Positions 33,309 through 41,028 of a stretch of DNA of 64,000 nt are shown here, piece after piece. How positions within the stretch are numbered: position 1 is the first letter of the stretch; every line of letters starts with the position of its first letter. Below the pieces are notes generated by a model, which ran no database searches, was not told where the DNA came from, and worked only from the letters and a program-made list of their open reading frames with translations. Where the stretch lies: contig NZ_JABXWT010000008.1 of the NCBI RefSeq assembly GCF_013377785.1, forward strand, positions 62,001-126,000, in the 5' to 3' direction. This DNA comes from Ruegeria haliotis. GTDB taxonomy: Bacteria > Pseudomonadota > Alphaproteobacteria > Rhodobacterales > Rhodobacteraceae. Position numbers and translations under genes: made by a program.

Positions 33309-34010
33309 TCAGCAGCACGCGTCCGCCAACTCAGGTGCATCCGGCTGGCACCCGCCATTTTCCTTGCACCTGCCAAGAAACGTTTGGTCCGACAGATAAA
33401 AGTCTACAAATGCGCCTTCAAACGCCACCGGAACGGACTCTTCCGCAAGGCCTGTCTGCATCAGATGCGTCTGCCAAGACTTCAGCTTCGGGCGTTCGCC
33501 AATGAAATCATATCCGGTGTACTTTTCGATAATTTCAGCCCGGTGCAGCAAGACCAGCCATGCAACGTCGACCATGCCAATCTCATCGCCGTTAAAAAAC
33601 GGGGTATTACCCAGTTGCTTTTCGATCCGGTCAAAGGCGACATCCAGTTTTTCAGCACGTTCTGAAAGTGCTGCTTCATCCTTGCTGCGCTGAGCGCCAC
33701 ATTGAACGAGGTAGTGTTTGGTTGCCAGATAGCTCCAAGCACGGTTCGTCGCCTTTTCTTCCGGCGACAAACCAGTTTGCAGGGGCGCGTATGCCTCTTC
33801 GAGGTATTCAACAATGGCATCGCTTTCAAACAGGGCCTGACCACCATCAGTTACGAGCAGCGGCACCTGACCGTTGGGAGAGATGTCGAGAAACCACTGG
33901 GGCTTGTTCTGCAAGCTGATGAATTCGATTTCGTAGGCCAGGCCTTTGGCTTCGAGCAATGCGGCGACGCGCTGGACGAAAGGGCAAATGTTGAAACTGA
34001 CGATCTTCAT
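33309..34010 (-). CDS. Glutathione S-transferase with CPF active site and Cys-rich tail
   Basis: A 233-residue GST. Cys9 in the CPFVQR motif is the omega/beta-like catalytic cysteine, and the N-domain ends with ALFESDAIVEYLEE, the glutathione-binding stretch. The C-terminal tail carries Cys215, Cys221, Cys232 and Cys233 (ending DACC), which is unusual. First gene of a minus-strand operon with malY, soxC, soxD, an SDR and a DUF3088 remnant. GST plus C-S lyase is the logic of mercapturate-type breakdown of glutathione conjugates, though no gamma-glutamyl hydrolase is nearby. Confidence 0.88.
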   Translation of the reverse strand: MKIVSFNICPFVQRVAALLEAKGLAYEIEFISLQNKPQWFLDISPNGQVPLLVTDGGQALFESDAIVEYLEEAYAPLQTGLSPEEKATNRAWSYLATKHYLVQCGAQRSKDEAALSERAEKLDVAFDRIEKQLGNTPFFNGDEIGMVDVAWLVLLHRAEIIEKYTGYDFIGERPKLKSWQTHLMQTGLAEESVPVAFEGAFVDFYLSDQTFLGRCKENGGCQPDAPELADACC

Positions 34011-34085
34011 GGCATATCCGAATTGTTCAGGCAGAGGGCTGCCGGGGTTGTTTGAGATGAGTCGACGGTGTTATATGAGTATTAA

Positions 34086-34109
34086 TTCAACATTTCAAGA
34101 GAGGTTGAA
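34086..34109. promoter_or_regulatory. Operator candidate overlapping the ArsR ribosome-binding site
   Basis: TTCAAC (34086-34091) and GTTGAA (34104-34109) form a dyad in the divergent gap between the GST and ArsR genes. The right arm directly follows GAGAGG, so binding would block the ArsR translation start region and possibly both promoters. Confidence 0.5.
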
Positions 34110-34111
34110 AT

Positions 34112-34441
34112 ATGGATGAGAAAGACGCGATTGCCATGCTTGGTGCGCTGTCTCAGGAGATGCGTCTGCGCATCATTCGGTATCTGATCGGGCGGGGTGA
34201 TGACGGCGCTTCTGCTGGCGAGATCGCAGAAGCCATGGATGCAATATCTTCGAAAGCATCCTTTCATCTGTCTGCATTGGAACGCGCTGGTCTGATCACC
34301 TCGGAGCGGCAATCCCGGAAAATCATCTATCGGGTGAGCTTTCTCGGGTTGGGTGGGCTTCTTTCGTTCATTCTTAATGATTGTTGCAGCAATCACCCTG
34401 ACATTCGGGAACATTGCGGCCTGCCAAATTTTGAGTGCTGA
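34112..34441 (+). CDS. ArsR/SmtB-family regulator with Cys-rich C-terminus
   Basis: A 109-residue winged-helix repressor. The recognition helix region reads ISSKASFHLSALERAGLI (45-62). The C-terminus holds Cys91-Cys92, Cys102 and Cys109 (NDCCSNHPDIREHC), a likely soft-metal, metalloid or thiol-reactive sensor site. It is divergent from the gst-malY-sox operon, the usual arrangement for repressor and target. A ligand that reacts with vicinal thiols would also meet the Cys-Cys tails of GST and MalY. Confidence 0.9.
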   Translation: MDEKDAIAMLGALSQEMRLRIIRYLIGRGDDGASAGEIAEAMDAISSKASFHLSALERAGLITSERQSRKIIYRVSFLGLGGLLSFILNDCCSNHPDIREHCGLPNFEC

Positions 34442-34466
34442 CATTCATCGTCTGACAGGCAGCACC

Positions 34467-34489
34467 AAAAAAATGAGCTGCCGTAGCTC
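34467..34489 (-). terminator. Intrinsic terminator for the secreted-protein gene
   Basis: Reading the minus strand, GAGCT-ACGGC-AGCTC forms a 5-bp hairpin directly followed by A and seven T. It lies about 60 bases after the stop of the secreted-protein gene. The stem is short but the T-run is clean. Confidence 0.6.
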
Positions 34490-34547
34490 GAAGGTTGATC
34501 TCCGGCAGCCTTAGCTTTTGTGCGAAGTTCGTAGCAACGTGACCTGT

Positions 34548-35300
34548 CTATTTCACTTTGCCGGGCAAGCTCAGGTTCCCTGAAGCGATGTCGAATACAT
34601 CCGTTACACAAAGCAGGGGTGCATGGACATTGACGTTTACTCGCAAGGCCGACGTGACGCCGTCATAGGCGACATCTGAAAGCTCAACATCGTTGGCAAA
34701 ACCGGCGTTCACCTTGATTTCCGGACCGTCGAACAGCGGAGTAAAGCCCGGGCTGTCGAGGAAGATCGGAAACCCGGGCCAGGTCGCGGGTAGTTTCGGG
34801 TTGGTTCCATCGGGTATGTCACGCACGGCCAGAGCGCCCGGGCCACATTCTTCGGTTGGCGTAAGAACAACCCAATGACTGTGCCATTCGAGACCGTCAT
34901 TGGCGGGGTCTCCATCGCCATTTTCGTCGAAAAGCGGCGTGTCATCGAAGTCAGGATGGCTGGTCGCAGCCATGGCCAGAATGCCCGTCCCACCTTCAAA
35001 ACCGACTGCTGAAGGATCCAGTGAGGTTGGCCAGACGTAGGACCAGACATCCGACCCGCCGACAGATCCGGTTGAGGCGGGCTTAGAAGCTCCGGCGATG
35101 CCATTTGTTGTCATGTGGAAGGTGACAACGTTGCCGTTTCGATGGGCGTGGGCCGCCAATATGTCAAAGTCAGCCACCTTGGTGTTATCGGCGGGTGAGG
35201 TGACGGCATCGTGCATGTCTGCCGCGTGATCTCCATCGGCAAAGCCTCCACTTGCGGACAGTACGACCGCGGTAGCGATTTTGGGCAGGGACAGTCTCAT
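34548..35300 (-). CDS. Secreted protein of unknown function
   Basis: A 250-residue protein with a signal peptide (cleavage near GGFA). I do not recognise the family. The mature part is rich in Gly, Asp and Pro, has two cysteines and an acidic DENGDGDPANDG segment that could bind calcium. Histidines cluster in DGDHAADMHD near the N-terminus, and there is an HAH and an EWHSHW motif; a metal-binding role is possible but unproven. It is divergent from the MarR gene with two palindromic operators between them, so MarR very likely controls it. Confidence 0.75.
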   Translation of the reverse strand: MRLSLPKIATAVVLSASGGFADGDHAADMHDAVTSPADNTKVADFDILAAHAHRNGNVVTFHMTTNGIAGASKPASTGSVGGSDVWSYVWPTSLDPSAVGFEGGTGILAMAATSHPDFDDTPLFDENGDGDPANDGLEWHSHWVVLTPTEECGPGALAVRDIPDGTNPKLPATWPGFPIFLDSPGFTPLFDGPEIKVNAGFANDVELSDVAYDGVTSALRVNVNVHAPLLCVTDVFDIASGNLSLPGKVK

Positions 35301-35325
35301 GACGTTTCTCCTAGATTCGAAAATA

Positions 35326-35338
35326 TAGCGAGTCGATA
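35326..35338. promoter_or_regulatory. MarR operator candidate, near-perfect palindrome
   Basis: TAGCGAGTCGATA is a 13-base palindrome with one mismatch. It lies 26 bases before the secreted-protein start and has the same core as the site 42 bases away, about four helical turns. Confidence 0.75.
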
Positions 35339-35367
35339 CTACTTACCGAAAGCGATTGCAAGACTAG

Positions 35368-35380
35368 TAGCGACTCGCTA
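35368..35380. promoter_or_regulatory. MarR operator candidate, perfect palindrome
   Basis: TAGCGACTCGCTA reads the same on both strands except for its central base. It lies 10 bases before the MarR start codon, so bound protein would repress its own gene. Together the two sites form a larger inverted repeat (17-base arms, 35325-35341 and 35365-35381, one mismatch). Confidence 0.8.
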
Positions 35381-35390
35381 TGAATTAGCC

Positions 35391-35948
35391 ATGGATATGA
35401 GTCACCGCATTCGCGCGCTTATCAACAGGATCGCCAGACTTGACGCCGCTCACAGTTGGGAGGGTGATCTGAACCCTGCACAACGGGGTGCTTTGGAGTA
35501 TTTGGTTCAGGCCAACATGTACTCTCGGGCACCGTCTCATGTCGCTGAGTACTTCGGTACAACACGAGGAACGATGTCTCAGACTCTCAAGGTGCTGGCA
35601 CGCAAGGGTTATGTATCTGAAGAGACTTCGAAGTCTGACAAACGGTCAATCTCGTATACGCCAACTGATGCAGGGAGCGCGTTGATCGCCGCTTCAAACC
35701 CCATCTCCGCCGCGTTCGAAGCGCTCAACCCGGATGAACAGGCCGAATTGGAAAAGACACTGAGGCGCGGCCTGCAACTGGCGCTCAAGGCCAACGGCGG
35801 TCAGTCCTTTGGCTTGTGCAAGACGTGTGAGCACTATGACCCTCAAGAGGTAAACGGGTTTTGCAAGCTTCTCTCGGTCTCGCTGTCAAAAGGCGAAAAC
35901 AACAAGATCTGTGTCGAACATAAAGAGGTGGCAGTTGTCGCATCCTAA
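35391..35948 (+). CDS. MarR-family regulator with C-terminal four-Cys motif
   Basis: A 185-residue winged-helix regulator (recognition region FGTTRGTMSQTLKVLARKGYV). The C-terminal 45 residues add Cys143, Cys146 (CKTCEHY), Cys158 and Cys174 (KICVEH), a probable zinc or iron-sulfur site, or a redox switch. ATG at 35391 lies directly after the palindromic operator. Its 3' end overlaps the MOSC gene by 14 bases. The likely targets are itself plus MOSC and the divergent secreted-protein gene. Confidence 0.88.
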   Translation: MDMSHRIRALINRIARLDAAHSWEGDLNPAQRGALEYLVQANMYSRAPSHVAEYFGTTRGTMSQTLKVLARKGYVSEETSKSDKRSISYTPTDAGSALIAASNPISAAFEALNPDEQAELEKTLRRGLQLALKANGGQSFGLCKTCEHYDPQEVNGFCKLLSVSLSKGENNKICVEHKEVAVVAS

Positions 35949-36198
35949 TCTGAGCGCACTCGTAGATGGCCTGTTCCTCGGTGTCGCCAAAGATCGGTGG
36001 GAAGGAAAACCGCCATCGTCCATTCAGAAGGACCGGGTCAGCGGACCACAGGATGTATCATTCAGCGGGTTTTCCGGCGATGAACAGGCAGACCTGACGG
36101 TGCATGGTGGCGCAGAAAAGGCCATTCATCACTATGCCTCTGATCATTACACGGCTTGGCAGGCAGAGGGGCATATGGTCCTAAATACAATCCCTGCG
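35935..36198 (+). pseudogene. MOSC-domain (YiiM-like) gene truncated by IS6 element
   Basis: The reading frame from TTG at 35935 (AAAGAGG upstream) gives ALVDGLFLGVAKDRWEGKPPSS, then GFSGDEQADLTVHGGAEKAIHHY, the N-terminal half of YiiM-type MOSC proteins. At 36199 it enters the left inverted repeat of element B and ends at a chimeric stop at 36240. The conserved C-terminal part with the cofactor-binding Cys is missing. MOSC proteins act on molybdenum-cofactor or sulfur compounds, which suits the SoxC-like genes nearby. Confidence 0.8.
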
Positions 36199-37006
36199 GG
36201 CACTGTAAAGTTAACTGACCGAGCCCGAAACTGGGCCTGATTGCGCTATTCACGCTGGTTGGAGTCGAGCGATCTTACGCCACGCATCCATAGCGGCGGT
36301 GCGGAGCTCGCGAAATTCTGAGGATGTCATCTCGTGGCGGGGCAGGTGAAACAGGTTTGCAATCGGGTCGTGAATGGAGATGAAGCGTTGCAAATGCCGA
36401 GGCGATTTGAAGCGTTTCATAACGCGCTCGCGCCTTCGGATCCTTTGGTGAGAGTTCTCAGCCCGGTTATTCAAGCCCTTGTGCGAACGATGCTCGACCC
36501 CCGGCATGATCTCGCGCTTTGCCGCCGGGTATGAGCGAAGTTTGTCAGTGATCAAAACCCTCGGCGGATGGCCCTGTCGTTTCAACAACTTGCGCATCAG
36601 GCGCAGGGCGGCCTTCCGGTCACGCCGAGCTTGAACCAGAACATCTAGTACGAACCCCTCCTGATCGACAGCCCGCCAAACCCAATGCTTGCATCCCCTG
36701 ATCGAGACGACAACTTCATCCAGGTGCCACTTGTCGCCGAGCTTACCTGTCGACCGGCGTCGGATCGTTTTCGCGAATTCCCGTCCGAATTTTTCGGCCC
36801 AGGACCTCACCGTCTGGTGCGAAACGATGATGCCGCGGTCGGCTAGAAGATCCTCGACCATTCGCAGGCTCAGGGGAAACCGGAAATACAGCCAGACGGC
36901 ATAAGCAATCACGTCAGGCGGGAAACGGTGGCGGCGATAGAGGTGGGTGTTAGTCATGCCGTCATGTCGCACTTTACGCGGGCAGCCGCATTAACTTTAC
37001 GGTGCC
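36199..37006 (-). mobile_element. IS6-family insertion sequence (element B)
   Basis: An 808-base element. The ends GGCACTGTAAAGTTAA (from 36199) and, inverted, GGCACCGTAAAGTTAA (ending 37006) match at 15 of 16 bases. The flanking octamers (TCCCTGCG and GTTGAAGC) differ, so no target duplication remains. Left flank is a broken MOSC gene and right flank a broken aldehyde dehydrogenase gene. Ends and transposase differ from element A, so the two are not a matched composite pair. Confidence 0.87.
36250..36972 (-). CDS. IS6-family transposase (element B)
   Basis: A 240-residue DDE transposase with DKWHLDEVVVSIRGCKHW, VLITDKLRSY and NRAENSHQRIRRRER carrying the catalytic Asp, Asp and Glu. A second ATG five codons in (36957) is an alternative start. 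The gene is intact. Confidence 0.93.
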   Translation of the reverse strand: MRHDGMTNTHLYRRHRFPPDVIAYAVWLYFRFPLSLRMVEDLLADRGIIVSHQTVRSWAEKFGREFAKTIRRRSTGKLGDKWHLDEVVVSIRGCKHWVWRAVDQEGFVLDVLVQARRDRKAALRLMRKLLKRQGHPPRVLITDKLRSYPAAKREIMPGVEHRSHKGLNNRAENSHQRIRRRERVMKRFKSPRHLQRFISIHDPIANLFHLPRHEMTSSEFRELRTAAMDAWRKIARLQPA

Positions 37007-37007
37007 G

Positions 37008-37121
37008 TTGAAGCCGTTTGGAGGTTATCAACAGTCGGGTATCAGAGGTTGAGACAACGCAATTCACTCGCATGAACAATACGCCCAATTGAACGCGCTC
37101 GCGAGCGAGAGAGGGAACTGA
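37008..37121 (+). pseudogene. Aldehyde dehydrogenase (PuuC-like), 3' remnant
   Basis: Directly after the IS end the frame reads LKPFGGYQQSGIRG, a TGA stop, then DNAIHSHEQYAQLNALAS. This is the C-terminal signature of aldehyde dehydrogenases (PFGGYKQSG...RDxSxHAxxxYTQLK) and resembles the gamma-glutamyl-gamma-aminobutyraldehyde dehydrogenase branch most. The internal stop and loss of everything upstream make it a relic. Confidence 0.75.
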
Positions 37122-37133
37122 GGAGTCTTGGGA

Positions 37134-38039
37134 TCATAGCTTCAGCCGATCCAGCAACTCCTTTACGCTGGCGTAACTATTCAGGCGAGCCGCCCAATCG
37201 TCGGGCACGCCATGTAAGACGCCTGACACTGCACCCAGCAGCATGGCCCGGCCACTGCTGTCGCCGCCGGACATGATATTGGCACGGACGGCGTCCTTGT
37301 AGGATCCGGCAGTCAGAAGGTTGTGCAATACGCTGGGAACGCCATTTTCCAGCTCGCAGGCCAGACCCAGTTCACTGGTGATCTCCGCGTTGGTGCGATC
37401 CGTGGCGGCGCGGGCTAGGTCCAGCCGGGGCAGGATCTGCGGATCAGCTGCGCCCACTGCAGCTTCGGCGATCTGGGCTTTGGATTCCCCGTCGCGCGCG
37501 GCGATCAACATGGCGGTCGCGACCGCTCCGTAAAGATCGGCGATCTCGGTCGCGTTGGTGGTGCGCACCGCGTCCGCGGCGTGGCGCTCCTGACCGGCAG
37601 CCACCAGTGCAGGCAGTTTGGCAATGGCGGGCAATTGCACGTCATTGGCCCCCTGCGGCGCGTCAGCGTCACCCTTAGCGAGATTGTCGAGCGTTTCACG
37701 GGTCGCGTGGTCGATATAGCCGGAATAGGTCCCGCCATACCCGAAATGCGCGGCAAATTCGGCGTTATACACCGTTTGGTCATAGGTGCCACCAGACGCC
37801 GCCAGCGCCCGCAGCAGCACCATCAACTGTTCCCCATACTGGGTCAGGTCGCCGGGGCGTTTCAGCGGGTGCGCGAAATAGGCTGGGACGCCTTCGAAAT
37901 CCTTGGCCGTTGTGCCGCAAAATTCGGGCGTGTCGCCAGCCAGCTGAGCGATGCGTGGCTGATCATAGAGCCAGTGCAACCCCAGCGACGCCGCATCTCC
38001 AACTAAGGCGCCAATGACCAAATTACGCTTTGTGTTCAT
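37134..38039 (-). CDS. ADP-ribosylglycohydrolase-family protein
   Basis: A 301-residue DraG/ARH-like protein. The N-terminal GALVGDAASLG and the C-terminal GGDSSGRA (MSGGDSSGRAMLLG) provide the family's metal-binding aspartates. Such enzymes hydrolyse N- or O-glycosidic bonds to ADP-ribose or related sugars. It is last in a minus-strand set with an SDR and a SnoaL-like gene, opposite a Liv transporter, so a small catabolic substrate with a glycosidic bond is possible (inference). Classical nitrogenase regulation is unlikely as no nif gene is near. Confidence 0.85.
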   Translation of the reverse strand: MNTKRNLVIGALVGDAASLGLHWLYDQPRIAQLAGDTPEFCGTTAKDFEGVPAYFAHPLKRPGDLTQYGEQLMVLLRALAASGGTYDQTVYNAEFAAHFGYGGTYSGYIDHATRETLDNLAKGDADAPQGANDVQLPAIAKLPALVAAGQERHAADAVRTTNATEIADLYGAVATAMLIAARDGESKAQIAEAAVGAADPQILPRLDLARAATDRTNAEITSELGLACELENGVPSVLHNLLTAGSYKDAVRANIMSGGDSSGRAMLLGAVSGVLHGVPDDWAARLNSYASVKELLDRLKL

Positions 38040-38053
38040 CTTATTGCCCGCCT

Positions 38054-38839
38054 TTAACCCTGGACCGCACCGCGATCCGCATTCAGTTTCTGTCCGGTGA
38101 TGTTTGCTGCCAAGGGGGAGGCTAAGTAAAGGTAGGTCAAGGAAACGTCATCGGCCAGTTGGACGCCTGGTAGTGATTGACTGGCACTGATTTCATCTTC
38201 GATGACCTCTTCGGACACGCCCCTGTCCTGCGCCATTTCACGCAGCGTATTCAGGGCAGGACCGGTCAGGACCCAGCCGGGACAGACTGCATTGACGCGA
38301 ATACCAAGCGGACCCAGTTCTTTCGCCATCACGCGCATAAAGCCGATATTAGCGTGTTTTGAAGAAATATAAGCGCTAAGATCCGGCTCAGCTGTGGTGC
38401 CCCAGATCGATGCGGTGATGATGATCCGGCCGCTGTGACCCATCAGTGGTACGGCCGCACGGGTGGTCAGATAGGTGCCGTTGACATTGATGTCGATGAC
38501 GCGGCGAAAACGGGCCTCAGCCTCATCACTCTGGTCGCTGATTGGGGTGACATCCTCCAACCCCGCATTGGCGACGAACACATCCAATGAGGGGATCTGC
38601 GAAAACACCTCGTTCACCCGGGTGCCATCAGTGATGTCGCAGGTCCATCCAGTAACTGAGCGACCGGTTTCGTGCGCCAGGTCGCGTGCGACCTGATGGA
38701 TTTCCTCGCCTTGAGACAGAATGTTCAGATCGGCACCATGAAGCGCAAAGTTACGAGCTACGCTATGGCCGATGCCACGGCTTGCACCGGTGACCATCAC
38801 CATTTGACCGGTGAAATCGAGGCCGGGAATCAGATTCAT
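38054..38839 (-). CDS. Short-chain dehydrogenase/reductase
   Basis: A 261-residue SDR with GASRGIG, NAG and an intact catalytic set: Ser in ITASIW and YISSK. The C-terminus has the usual NADRGA in place of IDGG. It probably oxidises or reduces a hydroxyl/keto group of the substrate imported by the divergent Liv system. Fourteen bases separate it from the ADP-ribosylglycohydrolase-like gene downstream. Confidence 0.9.
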   Translation of the reverse strand: MNLIPGLDFTGQMVMVTGASRGIGHSVARNFALHGADLNILSQGEEIHQVARDLAHETGRSVTGWTCDITDGTRVNEVFSQIPSLDVFVANAGLEDVTPISDQSDEAEARFRRVIDINVNGTYLTTRAAVPLMGHSGRIIITASIWGTTAEPDLSAYISSKHANIGFMRVMAKELGPLGIRVNAVCPGWVLTGPALNTLREMAQDRGVSEEVIEDEISASQSLPGVQLADDVSLTYLYLASPLAANITGQKLNADRGAVQG

Positions 38840-38959
38840 ATTGGGTCTCCTGAAGCATATATCCGGGGCGGAGCCCGGGTTGGGATCACTGAATCGTCGA
38901 AAGGTCAGGCACTGCGTACCTGACCTCTTTATGGTTTGAAAATAAGCGGTTGCGAGGGT

Positions 38960-39421
38960 TCACTTCTCAGTGCCGTCGACACCTGCGATGGCCAGATGAG
39001 GCAGGGGCATGACCCCGAGCTGAAAGAAGAGACCTAGCGTATCCTCGTGATAGAGGTAGTCGGTGACCTTACCATTTTCGTCGAACTTGAACCATTCAGC
39101 GCCATAGATGTCGACCTTGCGACCCGTGCCGGGGATGCCGTAGAAATCACCATTGTGGGTGCCACGCAAGCGGAAGCGGGACATTACGGTGTTGCCGTCG
39201 GCCACCAGATCGATGGCGTCTTCGTGGATGTCGGGGAAGGCCTCGCGCCAGAAGCTGACAAGCTTCTTGAAACCATCACGACCAGAAGGCCAGCCATCCA
39301 ATAGAAGGCCGTGGCTTAGGTCTTCGTTGAAGATTTCGTCGACGCGTTTCATATCGTTTTTGTTCCAGCAGGTGGCATAAATGTCGGCCACCGTGGCCTT
39401 GTTGCGCTCTTGATCGGTCAT
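38960..39421 (-). CDS. SnoaL-like polyketide cyclase / ester cyclase family protein
   Basis: A 153-residue NTF2-fold protein (TVADIYATCWNKNDMKRVDEIF, then GTHNGDFYGIPGTGRKVDIYG), characteristic of SnoaL-like ester cyclases and related isomerases. ATG at 39421 has GGAGAG seven bases upstream. First gene of the minus-strand set with the SDR and ADP-ribosylglycohydrolase-like genes. The reaction is unknown. Confidence 0.85.
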   Translation of the reverse strand: MTDQERNKATVADIYATCWNKNDMKRVDEIFNEDLSHGLLLDGWPSGRDGFKKLVSFWREAFPDIHEDAIDLVADGNTVMSRFRLRGTHNGDFYGIPGTGRKVDIYGAEWFKFDENGKVTDYLYHEDTLGLFFQLGVMPLPHLAIAGVDGTEK

Positions 39422-39740
39422 GTATCTCTCCGGTCGGTAATTCTGTTCCCGGGAAGTGTGACTACTCACCGTTGCTTGTGTCACCCGATGAAACCTCATG
39501 TCTTGGCTGAAGAGAATTCAGGCACGGGACTGAAAGAGTTGCGCCTATGAAAAACGTCAACGCCGCTCAACCAACCTGGTTCCAGCATGCTGAGGGGTGT
39601 CTGTCCTGTCGCATGAAGCGGCTGAACCTTCATAAGGCGGTGGCGCCCTGAACCTCGGTTCCAATCTGCAGACAGGCTGAGCAATGCATCCTTCTGCGCC
39701 GCCGCTAACAGCAACCTGTTCCAATCGGGAGGAACAAAAA
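39422..39740. promoter_or_regulatory. Divergent control region, SnoaL operon and Liv operon
   Basis: A 319-base gap between divergent starts with no recognisable gene. It must hold promoters for both directions. Apart from the GGGAGGA ribosome-binding site at 39728-39734 no motif could be assigned. Confidence 0.5.
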
Positions 39741-40943
39741 ATGGCTAACACGTTTCTGAAAACCACCCTGGGTGCGATGGCCTTTGGTGCCAGCGCAACC
39801 CTAGCAATGGCCGACACGATCTCGCTGGGCGCGCCGATTCCGCTGACCGGGTATTTCGCCGCCGACGGCGAAACGATGGAACAGGCGATCAACCTGGCTG
39901 TGGGTGAGATCAACGCCGAGGGCGGCCTGCTGGGCAAACATATCGAAGTGGTCACCTTCGACATCGGCGATCTGACACCGGATAAGTTGGCGGCTGCGGC
40001 GGCAAACCTGATCGAACGCGGTGGCGTCAGCGCCTTGATCAACGGCTATGGCGGTATGGGCCCGGATATCCCGGCCTTTTGCCCCTATGGCATCCCCTAT
40101 ATCCACAACGACGCGGTGGCAGGTGTGATCGATCTGGCCGAGCGGATGCGCTGTAACGCGATCTTCAACGCCTCTGACATCGATCTGAACTATGGCAAAA
40201 CCCAGTTCGACATGATGATGACCACCGGTCATAACTTTGAAACCAAGCGCCTGGCCATCGTGCATGGCGATTTCGAATGGGACATCAACAATGCTAAATC
40301 CATGGCCGATGCCGCCGAAGCGGCTGGCTGGGAAGTAGTCTATGTGCAGGAAGTGCCCTATGACACTGTGGAATGGACCGGCATCCAAAGCCAGATCCGC
40401 GAAGCGCAGCCCTCGCTGATCCATCTGGAAGCGCTGGAGCCTGCGGTCGCTACCACTTTCCTGTCGCAATACAAGGAAAACCCCGCTGGCGACGCGTTGC
40501 TGAATGTGGGCTATATCGGGGCCACCACCGGTCTGGATGACGTGATCGCGCAAGGCCGGGCCGAAGGTCTGCTGTCCTTTACCCTGAACGCGCATCAGGA
40601 CAACGAGGCAGGCAACGCCTTTGTCGAACGCTGGGAAACAGCCTATGGGTTCGAGCCCTCGGTCAGCCTGGCCGCCGCAGTCTATGACATGGTCTATATG
40701 TGGGCCGCTGCGGTCGAGCAGGTGGGCGATGCCTCGGATTATAACGCCGTGGCTGATGCGATCCGCACCATGAAATACGAAGGCCTAGTAGGCACCTTTG
40801 ATTTCAACGAGCGCAACTTCATCAACAACGGATCCGACACGCAGCCCGCGCAGCTGTTCCAGGTGCAGAACGGCGAACGTGTGCGTCTGGTTGTCGGTGA
40901 CCAGAAAGTTGGCGAGATCACCCAGCCTGCCTGGATCAACTAA
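39741..40943 (+). CDS. Periplasmic solute-binding protein, branched-chain amino acid type (LivJ-like)
   Basis: A 400-residue type I periplasmic binding protein with a Sec signal peptide (to LAMA). The mature start ISLGAPIPLTGYFAADGETMEQAINLAVGEINAEGG is typical of the LivJ/AmiC/urea-type family. It defines specificity of the Liv system encoded downstream. ATG at 39741 has GGGAGGA 6 bases upstream. A strong hairpin separates it from the ATPase gene. Ligand unknown; such proteins bind branched amino acids, amides, urea and aromatic acids. Confidence 0.92.
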   Translation: MANTFLKTTLGAMAFGASATLAMADTISLGAPIPLTGYFAADGETMEQAINLAVGEINAEGGLLGKHIEVVTFDIGDLTPDKLAAAAANLIERGGVSALINGYGGMGPDIPAFCPYGIPYIHNDAVAGVIDLAERMRCNAIFNASDIDLNYGKTQFDMMMTTGHNFETKRLAIVHGDFEWDINNAKSMADAAEAAGWEVVYVQEVPYDTVEWTGIQSQIREAQPSLIHLEALEPAVATTFLSQYKENPAGDALLNVGYIGATTGLDDVIAQGRAEGLLSFTLNAHQDNEAGNAFVERWETAYGFEPSVSLAAAVYDMVYMWAAAVEQVGDASDYNAVADAIRTMKYEGLVGTFDFNERNFINNGSDTQPAQLFQVQNGERVRLVVGDQKVGEITQPAWIN

Positions 40944-40957
40944 CACTCCCCCAACTG

Positions 40958-40988
40958 GTCGCGCCCTCGCTATTGCGACGGGCGCGAC
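40958..40988 (+). terminator. Intercistronic hairpin after the binding-protein gene
   Basis: GTCGCGCCC-TCGC and GCGA-C-GGGCGCGAC form a 13-bp stem with one bulged C and a TATT loop, followed by ATTTTCC. It probably stops part of transcription or protects the upstream message, so the binding protein is made in excess over the membrane parts. Confidence 0.7.
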
Positions 40989-41028
40989 ATTTTCCATCTT
41001 CTTACGCATCAGCACAGGAATACGCGGA

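Noticed and set aside
28296-37006. Composite transposon made by the two IS6 elements
   Set aside because: The elements have different inverted repeats and clearly different transposases, lie in opposite orientation and lack matching target duplications, so they are not a matched pair that moved together.
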